This document shows positions 16,183 through 24,935 of a stretch of 64,000 nt of DNA, one piece after another. Each line of letters begins with the position of its first letter. The first letter of the stretch is position 1. The notes under the pieces were generated by a model. It was not told the DNA's origin. It did no database searches and saw only the letters and a list, made by a program, of their open reading frames with translations. The DNA comes from Hominifimenecus microfluidus (GTDB lineage Bacteria > Bacillota > Clostridia > Lachnospirales > Lachnospiraceae): NCBI GenBank assembly GCA_020687485.1, contig JAJEQR010000003.1, forward strand, positions 51,639 through 115,638. Reading direction: 5' to 3'. A program made the translations under genes and the position numbers.

Positions 16183-16211
16183 ATTATACATCATATAAGT
16201 CAAAGCGACAA
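16183..16211 (-). promoter_or_regulatory. Promoter of the 15674-16153 gene
   Basis: On the minus strand TTGTCG (16211-16206) and TATAAT (16188-16183) have a 17-base spacer, 30 bases before the start codon. Confidence 0.6.
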
Positions 16212-16339
16212 GGTGGGATTTGTATATTGTATTAATGAAAGATTAAGAAATAATTCCGCACAAATCAAAGGATATCTGGTATGCTTAAAATAATATAACA
16301 ATCCATAATTATGTCCGAATACCCGAAAGGAGTTTTTGT

Positions 16340-17860
16340 ATGAGAAAATCCAACCTCAGGTTTTTATGTCTGGCGGCGGCAGCCACGTTAATCATGGGAG
16401 GGTGCTCCGGGAGCACAGATTCCGGCGAGACCGTTGCCGTGCAGTCCGTATCTATGCTGGCCGGTCTGAACGCCGGGATTCAGAACCGCTATGCCGGCAA
16501 AGTTGTCCCGCTGGCGACACAGGAAATTAAGAAAGATGACCAGAAGACGGTAAAGGAAGTCTTCGTAAAGGAAGGCGACGAGGTAACTGTGGGACAGGTT
16601 CTCTTCTCTTATGATATGGAAGAAGCTTCTCTGAATATCGAGCAGGGCAAGCTGGAGCTGGAGAAGATGCGCAACAGCATCGAGACGACGAAGAGCCAGA
16701 TTACCGCGCTGGAGAAGGAGCGCAAGCAGGCGGCTTCCTCCGACAAGCTCAGCTATACCATCGAAATCCAGACCCTGGAGGCTGATATCCGTCAGACCGA
16801 GTACAACATCAGCACGAAGGAAGTCGAGATTGACCGCCTGGAGAAGTCCATGGAGAAATCCGAAGTAACTGCGGAAATGAACGGTGTCGTTCAATCGATT
16901 TCGGAGAATGGTTATGACAATTACGGGAATGCAAAGCCCTACATGACGATTATGGAGACCGGAACTTACCGGATCGAAGGAAATGTCAGTGAGCTGAACG
17001 CCCGCAGCCTTCCGGTCGGAAGTTCTGTGGTGATTCGTTCCCGCGTGGATGAGAATGAAACCTGGGCAGGCACTCTGGATTCTGTGGATTTGGAACATGC
17101 GGTAAGCAATCAGAATGAAGGTTATTATTACGTATCCAGTTCCGGTTCGGAGATGACGAACACGACAAAGTACCCGTTCTATGTGACGCTGGACGACAGT
17201 TCCGGACTGATGATGGGGCAGCATGTTTATATTGAACTTGGCACGGAAGACGAGAATGCGCGTGAAGGCATCTGGCTTTCTTCCTATTATATTGTGCAGG
17301 ACGGCAATGATGCCTATGTGTGGGCAGCTACCGATCAGGACAAGCTGGAGAAGAGAACCGTTACTCTGGGAGAGCATGACGAGGATACGGATGAGTACCA
17401 GATCACAGACGGCCTGACAGCTTCAGATTACATTGCGATTCCGGAGGAGGGACTGAGCGCCGGACAGCCCGTGACCCGATATGACGAGGGATACTTCGGT
17501 GGCTCGGATACGGTTGATGCCATGGGCGGCGAATACAATGACGGTGCAGAAGGCGAATATGTCGAAGGTGCAGACGGTGAGCATATCGGAGGCATGGATG
17601 GCGAGATCCCGGACGCGAATGGCGAGATTTATAATGAAGGCGGCATTTCCGATGGAGAGGCCGGTGACAGTGCTTCCTACGATGGCAGTGGACTTGCGCT
17701 TCCGGAAGGCGCGGACGGCATGGACGGAGCTGCTGATGGTGCCGGCAGCGCAGACGGTGAGATCACAGAGATTGGCGAAGGTGTTTCGGGCGGAGCCGCT
17801 TCGGACAGTGCGCATGTTGTAGAGGAGTCGCAGGCAGCAGAAACGGAGGCGGGCGAATGA
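16340..17860 (+). CDS. ABC-transporter adaptor (membrane fusion protein) 1, lipoprotein
   Basis: A lipoprotein signal with lipobox MGGC (Cys22) anchors this HlyD/MacA-type adaptor outside the membrane. Visible parts are a biotinyl-lipoyl half (VFVKEGDEVTVGQVLFSYD), a coiled-coil hairpin (residues about 95-170), the second lipoyl half (AEMNGVVQSISENGYDN) and beta-barrel domains. The last 120 residues are an extraordinary acidic Gly/Asp/Glu-rich tail (GAEGEYVEGADGEHIGGMDG). ATG 16340 follows AAAGGAG. It overlaps the ATPase gene by four bases. Family knowledge suggests export of peptides or toxins, but the substrate is unknown. Confidence 0.85.
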   Translation: MRKSNLRFLCLAAAATLIMGGCSGSTDSGETVAVQSVSMLAGLNAGIQNRYAGKVVPLATQEIKKDDQKTVKEVFVKEGDEVTVGQVLFSYDMEEASLNIEQGKLELEKMRNSIETTKSQITALEKERKQAASSDKLSYTIEIQTLEADIRQTEYNISTKEVEIDRLEKSMEKSEVTAEMNGVVQSISENGYDNYGNAKPYMTIMETGTYRIEGNVSELNARSLPVGSSVVIRSRVDENETWAGTLDSVDLEHAVSNQNEGYYYVSSSGSEMTNTTKYPFYVTLDDSSGLMMGQHVYIELGTEDENAREGIWLSSYYIVQDGNDAYVWAATDQDKLEKRTVTLGEHDEDTDEYQITDGLTASDYIAIPEEGLSAGQPVTRYDEGYFGGSDTVDAMGGEYNDGAEGEYVEGADGEHIGGMDGEIPDANGEIYNEGGISDGEAGDSASYDGSGLALPEGADGMDGAADGAGSADGEITEIGEGVSGGAASDSAHVVEESQAAETEAGE

Positions 17861-18552
17861 TTCTTGAACTGAAGCATATCTATAAGGATTATCTGCAGGG
17901 CAAGCTGGTAGTGCCGGTTCTGAAGGATATCAACCTCTCCGTGGAGGCGGGCGAGTATATCGCGATCATGGGGCCGTCCGGTTCCGGCAAGACTACGCTG
18001 ATGAACATTATCGGCTGTCTGGATGTGGCGACAAAGGGCAGTTACCTGCTGGCCGGAGAGGATGTCTCGAAGGCTTCGGATACTCATATGGCGGAGATCC
18101 GGAATCACAGCATCGGCTTTGTCTTCCAGCAGTTTAACCTGCTTCCTAAGCTGACGGCGCAGGATAACGTGGCTCTGCCGCTGCTGTACGGCGGCGTAGG
18201 TAAGAAGGAGCGCCGGGCCAGAGCGAAGGCTGCTCTGGAGAAGGTAGGTCTGGGAGACCGTGTGGATTTCCGGCCGAACCAGATGTCGGGCGGACAGTGT
18301 CAGCGAGTGGCGATCGCCCGCGCGATCGTCGGCATGCCGAAGCTTCTGCTGGCAGATGAGCCCACCGGTGCGCTGGATTCGAAGTCAGGCGAGCAGGTCA
18401 TGGAGCTCTTCCGTCAGCTGAACGACGAGGGTATGACGATTGTTATGATCACTCATGACGCGGATATCGCGAAGCAGGCGAAGAAGACGTATCATATTTT
18501 TGACGGCGAGATTCGTGAGAACCAGAAGGAAGGAGGCGCTGCCGATGAATAA
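17857..18552 (+). CDS. MacB/YknY-type ABC transporter ATPase
   Basis: The 231-residue ATPase has Walker A GPSGSGKTT (residues 39-47), Q-loop FQQFNLLPKL, signature MSGGQ, Walker B LLLADEPTGALD and the H-loop ITHD. It belongs to the LolD/MacB/YknY branch that powers FtsX-type permeases. The start overlaps the preceding adaptor (ATGA) and its end overlaps the second adaptor by eight bases, so all four genes are coupled. Confidence 0.95.
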   Translation: MILELKHIYKDYLQGKLVVPVLKDINLSVEAGEYIAIMGPSGSGKTTLMNIIGCLDVATKGSYLLAGEDVSKASDTHMAEIRNHSIGFVFQQFNLLPKLTAQDNVALPLLYGGVGKKERRARAKAALEKVGLGDRVDFRPNQMSGGQCQRVAIARAIVGMPKLLLADEPTGALDSKSGEQVMELFRQLNDEGMTIVMITHDADIAKQAKKTYHIFDGEIRENQKEGGAADE

Positions 18553-20446
18553 AACAGGAAAGAGAGTTCTGATCGGAGCGATCATCGTGGCTCTGGTCGG
18601 CGGGGGCGCCGGAGGCGCCTACTATCTGGCAAAGTCCAGGAAGAGTACGCCGGTCAGCGTATATTCCATGAATGATATCGGCATGGACGGTTACTGGGGC
18701 GATGAGAAGCAGATGTCCGGCCGGGTAACGGCGGACAAGATACAGTCTGTCTATGTAAGCACGACGCAGATCATCCAGGAGATCATGGTGGAAGAGGGGC
18801 AGGAAGTCCATGTGGGCGATCCTCTGATGAGCTATGATACGACGCTGACCAGTCTGCAGCTGGACAGCAAGGCGCTGGAAGTGCAGAAGCTGGAGCTTTC
18901 CATCCAGAAAGCACAGGAGGAGCTGAAGAAGATTCAATCTTATAAGCCCGGCGTTCCTGTCTCCAGCTCCGGAACCGGTAAGAAGATCGCGATGCAGACG
19001 GGCGGGGAAAGTGTTTTCCAGACGGCAGGAATCCAGGCACTGGGACCGAAGCTGGCCAGCTGGTTCGCCGGTGGCAGTGTGCAGAAGAGCCTGGAGGGAC
19101 TGACGGAGGAAAGTCAGGACCCATCGGCGCCGGAGACTCCCGCGCCGACTGAACCATCGGAAACCGAACCGACGCAGCCGACGGAGACGGAACCGACACA
19201 GCCGGAGACACCTGCGCCGACACAGCCGACGGAACCGGAGACGCCCGCACCGACACAACCGACGGAACCGGAGACTCCGGCTCCCACGCAGCCGACGATC
19301 CCCGAGCTTCCGGAAGCAGATCGACCGACTTTCGTAAAGGGCACCGGTACGGAACAGATGCCTGCCATTTATCTCTGGAAAGAGGATCAGGTGATTTCTC
19401 CTTCACTGTTGCAGTATCTGCTGAATGGCAAGGAGGATGTCAGAGTGGCATTGATGGTGCGCGATGGCGATCAGCTGATGGCGGACGGAGCGTATACGGA
19501 ACATCTTTATACCTGGCTGTATGAGATCCGCCTGGAGGGAACTACTCCGGTGATTCTTCCGGTCGGTTATCTGATGGGGGCTGACCAGGATCCGCTGACG
19601 ATCTATACCGGTGATACGGAGAATCCGGATGAGACCCTGCCTGGCGGTGATGGTATCATCGACATTGATCCGGGTGAGCCGGGAATCTCGTATACGGCGG
19701 CGGAGATCGCCAAGATGCGCTCGGATAAAGAGCTGGAGCTGAAGGATCTTCAGATCAGCCTGCAGGTGGCGCAGGTCGAGTACGAGAAGGTGGAAACAGA
19801 GCTGAATAACAGTATGGTCTATAGCAAGATCGACGGTGTTGTAAAATCCATCGGCGACGCAGAGACTGCAGCTGTAGACAATACGCCTCTTATTACGGTA
19901 TCCGGAGGAGGCGGCTACTATATCGAGACCGGCATCGGTGAGCTGGACCTGGGAAGTATTCAGGTGGGTGACAGCGTAACGGTTCAGTCCTGGGAGACAT
20001 ACGAGACATTGGAAGGAACCGTCTACTCGATCGGTGATTTCCCGTCCTCGGACTATTCGAATTATGGCAATGGCAACAGCAATGTATCTTATTATCCATT
20101 GACGGTATTTGTGGATGAGGATGCGAACCTGCGGGAGAATGAATATGTAGACGTTACCTACAATTCCTCGAATAGCGAGGAGGAGATTAATTCGCTGTAC
20201 ATTACTTCCGCCTTTGTGCGTAGCGAGAATGGCCAAAGCTATGTGATGATCGCCGGAGAGAATGATACGCTGGAGAAGCGCTATATCAGCACCGGCAAGA
20301 ACCTGTGGGGAAGCTACACACAGGTTCGGAGCGGACTTACCATCGACGACCGGGTCGCTTTCCCTTACGGACAGGATGTGAAGGAGGATGCTCCTGTTGT
20401 GGATGGCGATATTGAAGAATTTAACCGCAGTTTCTACAACTATTAG
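18545..20446 (+). CDS. ABC-transporter adaptor 2 with a large insertion at the hairpin
   Basis: This 633-residue adaptor starts at ATG 18545 behind GGAAGGAGG, with an N-terminal anchor helix (residues 7-28). The lipoyl half (IMVEEGQEVHVGDPLMSYD) and first hairpin helix (to about residue 135) are followed by some 245 foreign residues. These comprise a TQPTEPETPAP repeat (about 195-250) and a globular part (about 260-380). The returning helix (SDKELELKDLQISLQVAQVE), second lipoyl half and beta domains complete the fold. The insertion sits where Gram-negative adaptors touch TolC, so in this monoderm it probably projects through the wall. Confidence 0.85.
   Translation: MNKTGKRVLIGAIIVALVGGGAGGAYYLAKSRKSTPVSVYSMNDIGMDGYWGDEKQMSGRVTADKIQSVYVSTTQIIQEIMVEEGQEVHVGDPLMSYDTTLTSLQLDSKALEVQKLELSIQKAQEELKKIQSYKPGVPVSSSGTGKKIAMQTGGESVFQTAGIQALGPKLASWFAGGSVQKSLEGLTEESQDPSAPETPAPTEPSETEPTQPTETEPTQPETPAPTQPTEPETPAPTQPTEPETPAPTQPTIPELPEADRPTFVKGTGTEQMPAIYLWKEDQVISPSLLQYLLNGKEDVRVALMVRDGDQLMADGAYTEHLYTWLYEIRLEGTTPVILPVGYLMGADQDPLTIYTGDTENPDETLPGGDGIIDIDPGEPGISYTAAEIAKMRSDKELELKDLQISLQVAQVEYEKVETELNNSMVYSKIDGVVKSIGDAETAAVDNTPLITVSGGGGYYIETGIGELDLGSIQVGDSVTVQSWETYETLEGTVYSIGDFPSSDYSNYGNGNSNVSYYPLTVFVDEDANLRENEYVDVTYNSSNSEEEINSLYITSAFVRSENGQSYVMIAGENDTLEKRYISTGKNLWGSYTQVRSGLTIDDRVAFPYGQDVKEDAPVVDGDIEEFNRSFYNY
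19120..19305 (+). repeat. Pro/Thr/Glu-rich coding repeat in adaptor 2
   Basis: A 33-base unit coding TQPTEPETPAP recurs in tandem, flanked by shorter variants (TETEPTQP). It makes a stiff, wall-spanner-like linker and could vary in copy number between strains. Confidence 0.8.
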
Positions 20447-20459
20447 GAGGGAATGACGT

Positions 20460-21713
20460 ATGTTTGAGAATATTTCCCTGGCATTCCAGGGCATATGGAG
20501 TCATAAGATGCGCTCGTTCCTGACGATGCTCGGCATCATTATTGGTATTGGCTCAATTATTTCGATCGTATCCACGATCAAGGGAACGAATGAGCAGATC
20601 AAGCAGAACCTGATCGGTTCCGGAACGAATGCTGTGAAGGTAGAGCTGTATCAGGGGGACAATACGTTCGACACGGAATACAATGCGATTCCGGAGGGCG
20701 TGAATCCGATCAGCCAGGATACGTTGGACGAGATTACGGCTTTGGATGAGGTGGCGGAGGCTTCTCTTTACACAGAGCGCACCTATGCAGAGTATGTCTA
20801 TCATCAGAATCAGAATTTTACCGGAACGATTCGGGGCATCGACGAACACTATTTTAACGTGTACGGCTACTATATCCAGATGGGCCGCGGCTTCACAGAA
20901 GATGATTTCAGTCAGATTCGCAAGGTGGCGATCGTGGACCGGACGGCCATGTCCTCTCTGTTCGAGGGAGAGAATCCTTTAGGAAAGACGATCGAGATCA
21001 AGAGCGAGCCGTATACTATTATCGGAATTACGGAGCAGAGCATGGAATTCGAGCCTGTCATCAACGATCCGAGCGATTATGCGATCTATAACCAGTCTTC
21101 CAACGGCGTTGTCTTCGTGCCGGATACGACCTGGCCGCTGGTAGCTCAGTTTGACGAGCCCCAGAAGGTGGCGCTGAAAGCAGCCAGCACGGATGACATG
21201 ACGAACGCAGGCAAGAAGACGGCGGATCTTCTGACGGCGACGCTGCAGGCGGATTCCTCGATGAATCTGAGCTACCGCAGCCAGGATCTCCTGGAGCAGG
21301 CGAAGCGTCTGCAGGATCTGTCCTCCTCGACGAACCAGCAGCTGATCTGGATTGCCAGTATTTCTCTGCTGGTCGGCGGTATCGGCGTTATGAATATCAT
21401 GCTGGTATCCGTGACGGAGCGTACCCGTGAGATCGGCCTGAAGAAGGCGATCGGCGCGAGAAAGAGCCGGATCCTCTTCCAGTTCCTGACGGAGGCGGCG
21501 GTTCTGACCAGCCTGGGCGGACTGCTTGGCGTCGGCGCGGGCATCGTGATGGCGAAGGTGATCTCCGGCATGAGCGGAGCGCCGATGGCGATCGATGTGG
21601 GAGCCACCGTAATCGCTGTGGCTTTCTCCGTACTGATCGGCGTGGTCTTCGGCCTGCTGCCTGCGATCAAGGCATCGAACCTGAACCCGATCGAGGCGTT
21701 AAGAAGAGAGTAG
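20460..21713 (+). CDS. MacB/YknZ-type ABC transporter permease
   Basis: The 417-residue permease has the MacB plan: transmembrane helix 1 (residues 16-40, after SHKMRSFLTMLGIIIG), a large extracellular MacB_PCD domain (about 45-265) and three C-terminal helices of the FtsX fold. The conserved ERTREIGLKKAIGARK loop precedes the third helix, and the end reads LNPIEALRRE. It closes the four-gene operon and should pair with the ATPase and both adaptors. Confidence 0.93.
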   Translation: MFENISLAFQGIWSHKMRSFLTMLGIIIGIGSIISIVSTIKGTNEQIKQNLIGSGTNAVKVELYQGDNTFDTEYNAIPEGVNPISQDTLDEITALDEVAEASLYTERTYAEYVYHQNQNFTGTIRGIDEHYFNVYGYYIQMGRGFTEDDFSQIRKVAIVDRTAMSSLFEGENPLGKTIEIKSEPYTIIGITEQSMEFEPVINDPSDYAIYNQSSNGVVFVPDTTWPLVAQFDEPQKVALKAASTDDMTNAGKKTADLLTATLQADSSMNLSYRSQDLLEQAKRLQDLSSSTNQQLIWIASISLLVGGIGVMNIMLVSVTERTREIGLKKAIGARKSRILFQFLTEAAVLTSLGGLLGVGAGIVMAKVISGMSGAPMAIDVGATVIAVAFSVLIGVVFGLLPAIKASNLNPIEALRRE

Positions 21714-21723
21714 TTGATCTATT

Positions 21724-21768
21724 AACTGCCGGGAAGTGCAAGACATTGTTGCATTTCCCGGCAGTTTC
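21724..21768 (+). terminator. Terminator of the ABC transporter operon
   Basis: A long near-perfect stem (ACTGCCGGGAAGTGCAA / TTGCATTTCCCGGCAGT) lies 10 bases after the permease stop. Its T-tail is short. Its 3' arm contains the -35 box of the folate promoter. Confidence 0.7.
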
Positions 21769-21776
21769 AGTATAAT
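21749..21776 (+). promoter_or_regulatory. Promoter of the folate operon
   Basis: TTGCAT (21749-21754) and TATAAT (21771-21776) are 16 bases apart. Transcription would start near 21783, just before the riboswitch. Confidence 0.65.
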
Positions 21777-21789
21777 GAATGTGTACAGC

Positions 21790-21952
21790 AAAATAGGATT
21801 ACATGCGTTAAGTGTTCGTTGGATGGGGAGTTGCCGCGAAACGAAAGGTAATACCTTGCGATATGTTTTCCGCACCCGTTGCGATAAGAGACATCTCCTA
21901 TTGTGAAGGGACAGTTTATCCATGTTTTGCCACAAAGGGAGGTGCTTTTTTT
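21790..21952 (+). ncRNA. Tetrahydrofolate (folT) riboswitch with terminator
   Basis: The conserved THF aptamer core is visible: GCGTTAAGTGT, GGATGGG, CGAAACGAAAGG, and TTGCGATATGTTTTCCGC closing against GGATTACAT. Downstream, ACATCTCC-TA-TTGTG pairs with CACAA-AGG-GAGGTGC followed by seven T (21946-21952), an intrinsic terminator. AATAGGA (21792-21798), at the 5' edge of the aptamer, can instead pair with TCCTATT (21896-21902) as antiterminator. Ligand binding to the aptamer would free the terminator, so folate should switch its own synthesis off. The aptamer matches known folT RNAs; the switching model is read from pairing. Confidence 0.8.
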
Positions 21953-21992
21953 GTATTCCAATCGAAAGTACCCTCCGGAAAGAGAGTGTAAG

Positions 21993-22547
21993 ATGGACAA
22001 AGAGAAAATCAAACAGGCAGTAACCCTGTTTCTGGAAGGAATCGGGGAAGATACCACACGGGAAGGTCTTCAGGACACGCCGGACCGGATTGCGAGAATG
22101 TGTGAAGAGATCTTCGGCGGGATGACGCAGGACGCGGCGGTTCCGCTGTCCCGGCAGTTCGAGGCGAGCAACAGCGATATGGTGATCGAGAAGGATATCA
22201 CGTTCTATTCCGTCTGTGAGCATCACCTGCTTCCTTTCTACGGGAAAGTGCATATCGCCTATATTCCGGATGGAAAGGTGGTAGGTTTAAGCAAGCTGGC
22301 CCGTACGGTGGAAGTATTCGCGCGCCGCGCGCAGATCCAGGAGCAGCTGACGGTGCAGATCGCGGAAGCGCTCGAGGAGCATCTGAAGCCGAAGGGGGTT
22401 ATGGTATATATCGAAGCCGAGCATATGTGCATGACGATGCGCGGCATTAAGAAGCCGGGCAGCAAGACGGTGACAACTGTTACGCGCGGCTGCTTTGCCG
22501 ATGATTTTCAGTTGCAGCAGAGATTTCTGCAGATGGTGAAGATGTAA
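21993..22547 (+). CDS. folE: GTP cyclohydrolase I
   Basis: The 184-residue enzyme converts GTP to 7,8-dihydroneopterin triphosphate, the first folate step. ATG 21993 gives the family length; the frame is open further upstream but that would run into the riboswitch terminator. Family marks include [18 protein letters not shown], the zinc site [29 protein letters not shown] and a late Cys-His part ([11 protein letters not shown]). Its stop shares a base with the next start. Confidence 0.96.
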   Translation: MDKEKIKQAVTLFLEGIGEDTTREGLQDTPDRIARMCEEIFGGMTQDAAVPLSRQFEASNSDMVIEKDITFYSVCEHHLLPFYGKVHIAYIPDGKVVGLSKLARTVEVFARRAQIQEQLTVQIAEALEEHLKPKGVMVYIEAEHMCMTMRGIKKPGSKTVTTVTRGCFADDFQLQQRFLQMVKM

Positions 22548-23041
22548 TGGAGCGCGTGAACCGAATCCTGCGGCATCCGGATTTTATCCGCCTGCAGGAG
22601 GAGTTGGACCGCCTGGAGGCAGATCGGCGGTTCTGCCGCCACGGCATGCAGCATCTGATTGATACGGCGAGACTCGCGTATCTGTTCGCGCTGGAATCCA
22701 GCGCAGACCTGCCGAAGGATGTGATCTATGCGGCGGCGCTGCTTCACGATATCGGCCGGGCGGAGCAGTACCGGAACGGTACGCCTCATGATGTGGCCGG
22801 TTGCGCGGCAGCGGAGCCGATTCTTGCTGAATGCGGTTTTGCGGAAGAAGAACAGGATATGATCCTGACTGCGATCGGTTCTCACAGAAAAGAGAAGAGC
22901 AAAAAGAAAGCGATGGCGAAAGAAGCCCTGGCGGCGATTCTTTACCATGCGGACAAGAAAAGTCGGCTCTGCTTTCTTTGCAACGCGGAAGCGGAGTGTA
23001 ACTGGGCAAAAGAGAAGAAAAACATGACACTGGAGTATTAG
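22547..23041 (+). CDS. HD-domain phosphohydrolase of the folate operon
   Basis: This 164-residue HD protein has the metal ligands in CRHGMQHLIDTARLAY, LLHDIGRAEQY and a later AILYHADKKSR. It is translationally coupled to folE and lies ahead of folP and folB-folK. The operon lacks a recognisable dihydroneopterin-triphosphate pyrophosphatase. A metal-dependent phosphohydrolase at this position is therefore a good candidate for removing phosphate from the FolE product. That role is inference from context; the HD fold is seen directly. Confidence 0.85.
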   Translation: MERVNRILRHPDFIRLQEELDRLEADRRFCRHGMQHLIDTARLAYLFALESSADLPKDVIYAAALLHDIGRAEQYRNGTPHDVAGCAAAEPILAECGFAEEEQDMILTAIGSHRKEKSKKKAMAKEALAAILYHADKKSRLCFLCNAEAECNWAKEKKNMTLEY

Positions 23042-23115
23042 TCTTAATCTCCGGGCAGGCTTGACTGGAACCATAACGTTGACCTTAACTGAAGAAAACG
23101 ACGGGAGAAAACGAG

Positions 23116-23922
23116 ATGAAGATTGGAAACAAAGAATTTGACCTGAAAAACCATGTCTATGTCATGGGTATCCTGAATGTAACGCCGGATTCCTTCTCGG
23201 ACGGCGGACGTTGGAACAGCCTGGATGCGGCGCTGATTCACACCGAGGAAATGATTGCGGACGGCGCAGACATCATTGATCTGGGCGGCGAGTCCACAAG
23301 ACCCGGCCATATCCAGATCACAGAGCAGGAAGAAATTGACCGTGTAATTCCCTATATCGAGGCGCTGAAGACCCGCTTTGACGTTCCGGTATCCATTGAT
23401 ACCTACAAGGGAACGGTAGCGGAGGCGGCGCTGGCAGCCGGCGCGGACCTGCTGAACGATATCTGGGGATTGAAATACGATAATAAGATCGCAGAAGTGG
23501 CCGGAAAGTACAACCGTCCCTGCTGCCTCATGCACAACCGCAATACGACGGAGTACAATGACCTGATGGAGGATGTGCTGAACGACCTTAGAGAGTCGGC
23601 GGGAATTGCCCTGGCGCACGGCGTCAGCGAGGACAATATTATTCTGGATCCCGGCATCGGCTTCGGCAAGACGTATGTGCAGAACCTGGAGGTTATGAAC
23701 CGCCTGGAGCGCCTGCAGGAGCTGGGCTATCCGGTGCTGCTGGGAACGTCCCGTAAGTCTATGATCGGCCTGACGCTGGATCTTCCGGCGGATCAGCGCG
23801 TGGAAGGAACTGTAGCAACCTCTGTCATCGGTGTGATGAAGGGCTGTGCGTTCGTGCGCGTGCATGATGTGAAGGAGAATGTCAGAGCCATCCGTATGAC
23901 GGAGGCCATCCTTCACGCATAG
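23116..23922 (+). CDS. folP: Dihydropteroate synthase
   Basis: The 268-residue enzyme joins para-aminobenzoate to the pterin pyrophosphate. Diagnostic segments are MGILNVTPDSFSDGG, GADIIDLGGESTRPGH, SIDTYKG, LLNDIWGL, DPGIGFGKT and LLGTSRKSMIG. The family's RxHD motif appears as RVHDVKENVRAI. An AACGAG region precedes the start, with 74 bases separating it from the HD gene. Confidence 0.97.
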   Translation: MKIGNKEFDLKNHVYVMGILNVTPDSFSDGGRWNSLDAALIHTEEMIADGADIIDLGGESTRPGHIQITEQEEIDRVIPYIEALKTRFDVPVSIDTYKGTVAEAALAAGADLLNDIWGLKYDNKIAEVAGKYNRPCCLMHNRNTTEYNDLMEDVLNDLRESAGIALAHGVSEDNIILDPGIGFGKTYVQNLEVMNRLERLQELGYPVLLGTSRKSMIGLTLDLPADQRVEGTVATSVIGVMKGCAFVRVHDVKENVRAIRMTEAILHA

Positions 23923-23970
23923 AGAGAAGATCTATCGAAATCGGAAAATACCGGAACAGAGAAGGGAATA

Positions 23971-24816
23971 ATGATTACTATGGATAAAATAAAAATTCGC
24001 GGTCTGGAAATCTGGGCGAAGCACGGTGTATTTCCGGAGGAGAATGTTCTGGGGCAGAAATTCGTGATCTCTGCGGATCTCTATACGAATACGCGCTCGG
24101 CGGGGAAGAGTGACGATCTGACACAGTCGATTCACTATGGAGAAGTATGCCAGTTCATGAAGACCTTTATGGAGGAGCATACGTATCAGCTGATCGAGAC
24201 CGTGGCGGAGAAGCTGGCGGAGGAACTTCTGCTGGTCTTTGAGCATCTGCAGGGCATCCGCCTGGAGATCGCGAAGCCCTGGGCGCCGGTCGGTCTTCCG
24301 CTGGATACGGTCAGCGTGGAGATCAGCCGTTTCTGGCACCGCGCTTATCTGGCGCTTGGTTCCAATCTGGGCGACAAGGAGGCATACCTGCGCCAGGGCA
24401 TTCAGGGGCTGCAGGATCGAAAGGACTGCCGGGTAACGGCGGTATCCTCGTTCCTTCGCACTGCCCCCTATGGCGGCGTGGCGCAGGATGATTTTCTGAA
24501 CGCCTGTCTGGAGTTGGATACGCTGCTGACGCCGGAGGAGCTGCTGGATGTGATGCACGAGATCGAGCAGGAAGCCGGAAGAGAGCGCCTGATTCACTGG
24601 GGACCCCGGACGCTGGATCTGGATATCATCTTCTACGATGATATCGTATATGACACGCCGGAGCTTCACATCCCGCATATCGATATGCAGAACCGGGATT
24701 TTGTGCTGAATCCGTTGGCCGAGCTTTGCCCGGCGTACCGGCATCCGCTGCTGAAGAAGACAGTGGAAGAACTGAAAAACGCGCTGACGGAGCCGGAAGA
24801 GGCACACGCGAAATAG
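23971..24816 (+). CDS. folK: FolB-FolK fusion (dihydroneopterin aldolase / HPPK)
   Basis: One 281-residue chain carries two consecutive folate activities. Residues 1-120 are dihydroneopterin aldolase (IRGLEIWAKHGVFPEENVLGQ, THYGEV-like SIHYGEV, VEISRF). Residues 125-275 are 6-hydroxymethyl-7,8-dihydropterin pyrophosphokinase (AYLALGSNLGDKEAYL, TAPYGG, ERLIHWGPRTLDLDII, HIPH). Such fusions are common in Clostridia. ATG 23980 is an alternative start. It ends the folate operon. Confidence 0.95.
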   Translation: MITMDKIKIRGLEIWAKHGVFPEENVLGQKFVISADLYTNTRSAGKSDDLTQSIHYGEVCQFMKTFMEEHTYQLIETVAEKLAEELLLVFEHLQGIRLEIAKPWAPVGLPLDTVSVEISRFWHRAYLALGSNLGDKEAYLRQGIQGLQDRKDCRVTAVSSFLRTAPYGGVAQDDFLNACLELDTLLTPEELLDVMHEIEQEAGRERLIHWGPRTLDLDIIFYDDIVYDTPELHIPHIDMQNRDFVLNPLAELCPAYRHPLLKKTVEELKNALTEPEEAHAK

Positions 24817-24935
24817 ATGCAGAGTAAGCGTGTGAATCAGAAAAATTCGCATAATCTGCGAATGAAGGCACAGAAAACAGAAATCTGGAAAATCCGTGAA
24901 TAAGAGAATATAAATGACAGAATCAGGAGAAAACC

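Noticed and set aside
18455..18544. Upstream extension of adaptor 2
   Set aside because: It overlaps the ATPase C-terminus in another frame and is Arg-rich nonsense; the ribosome site and anchor helix support ATG 18545.
19403..20494. Long minus-strand frame across adaptor 2
   Set aside because: Antisense shadow of a clear adaptor gene within a coupled operon.
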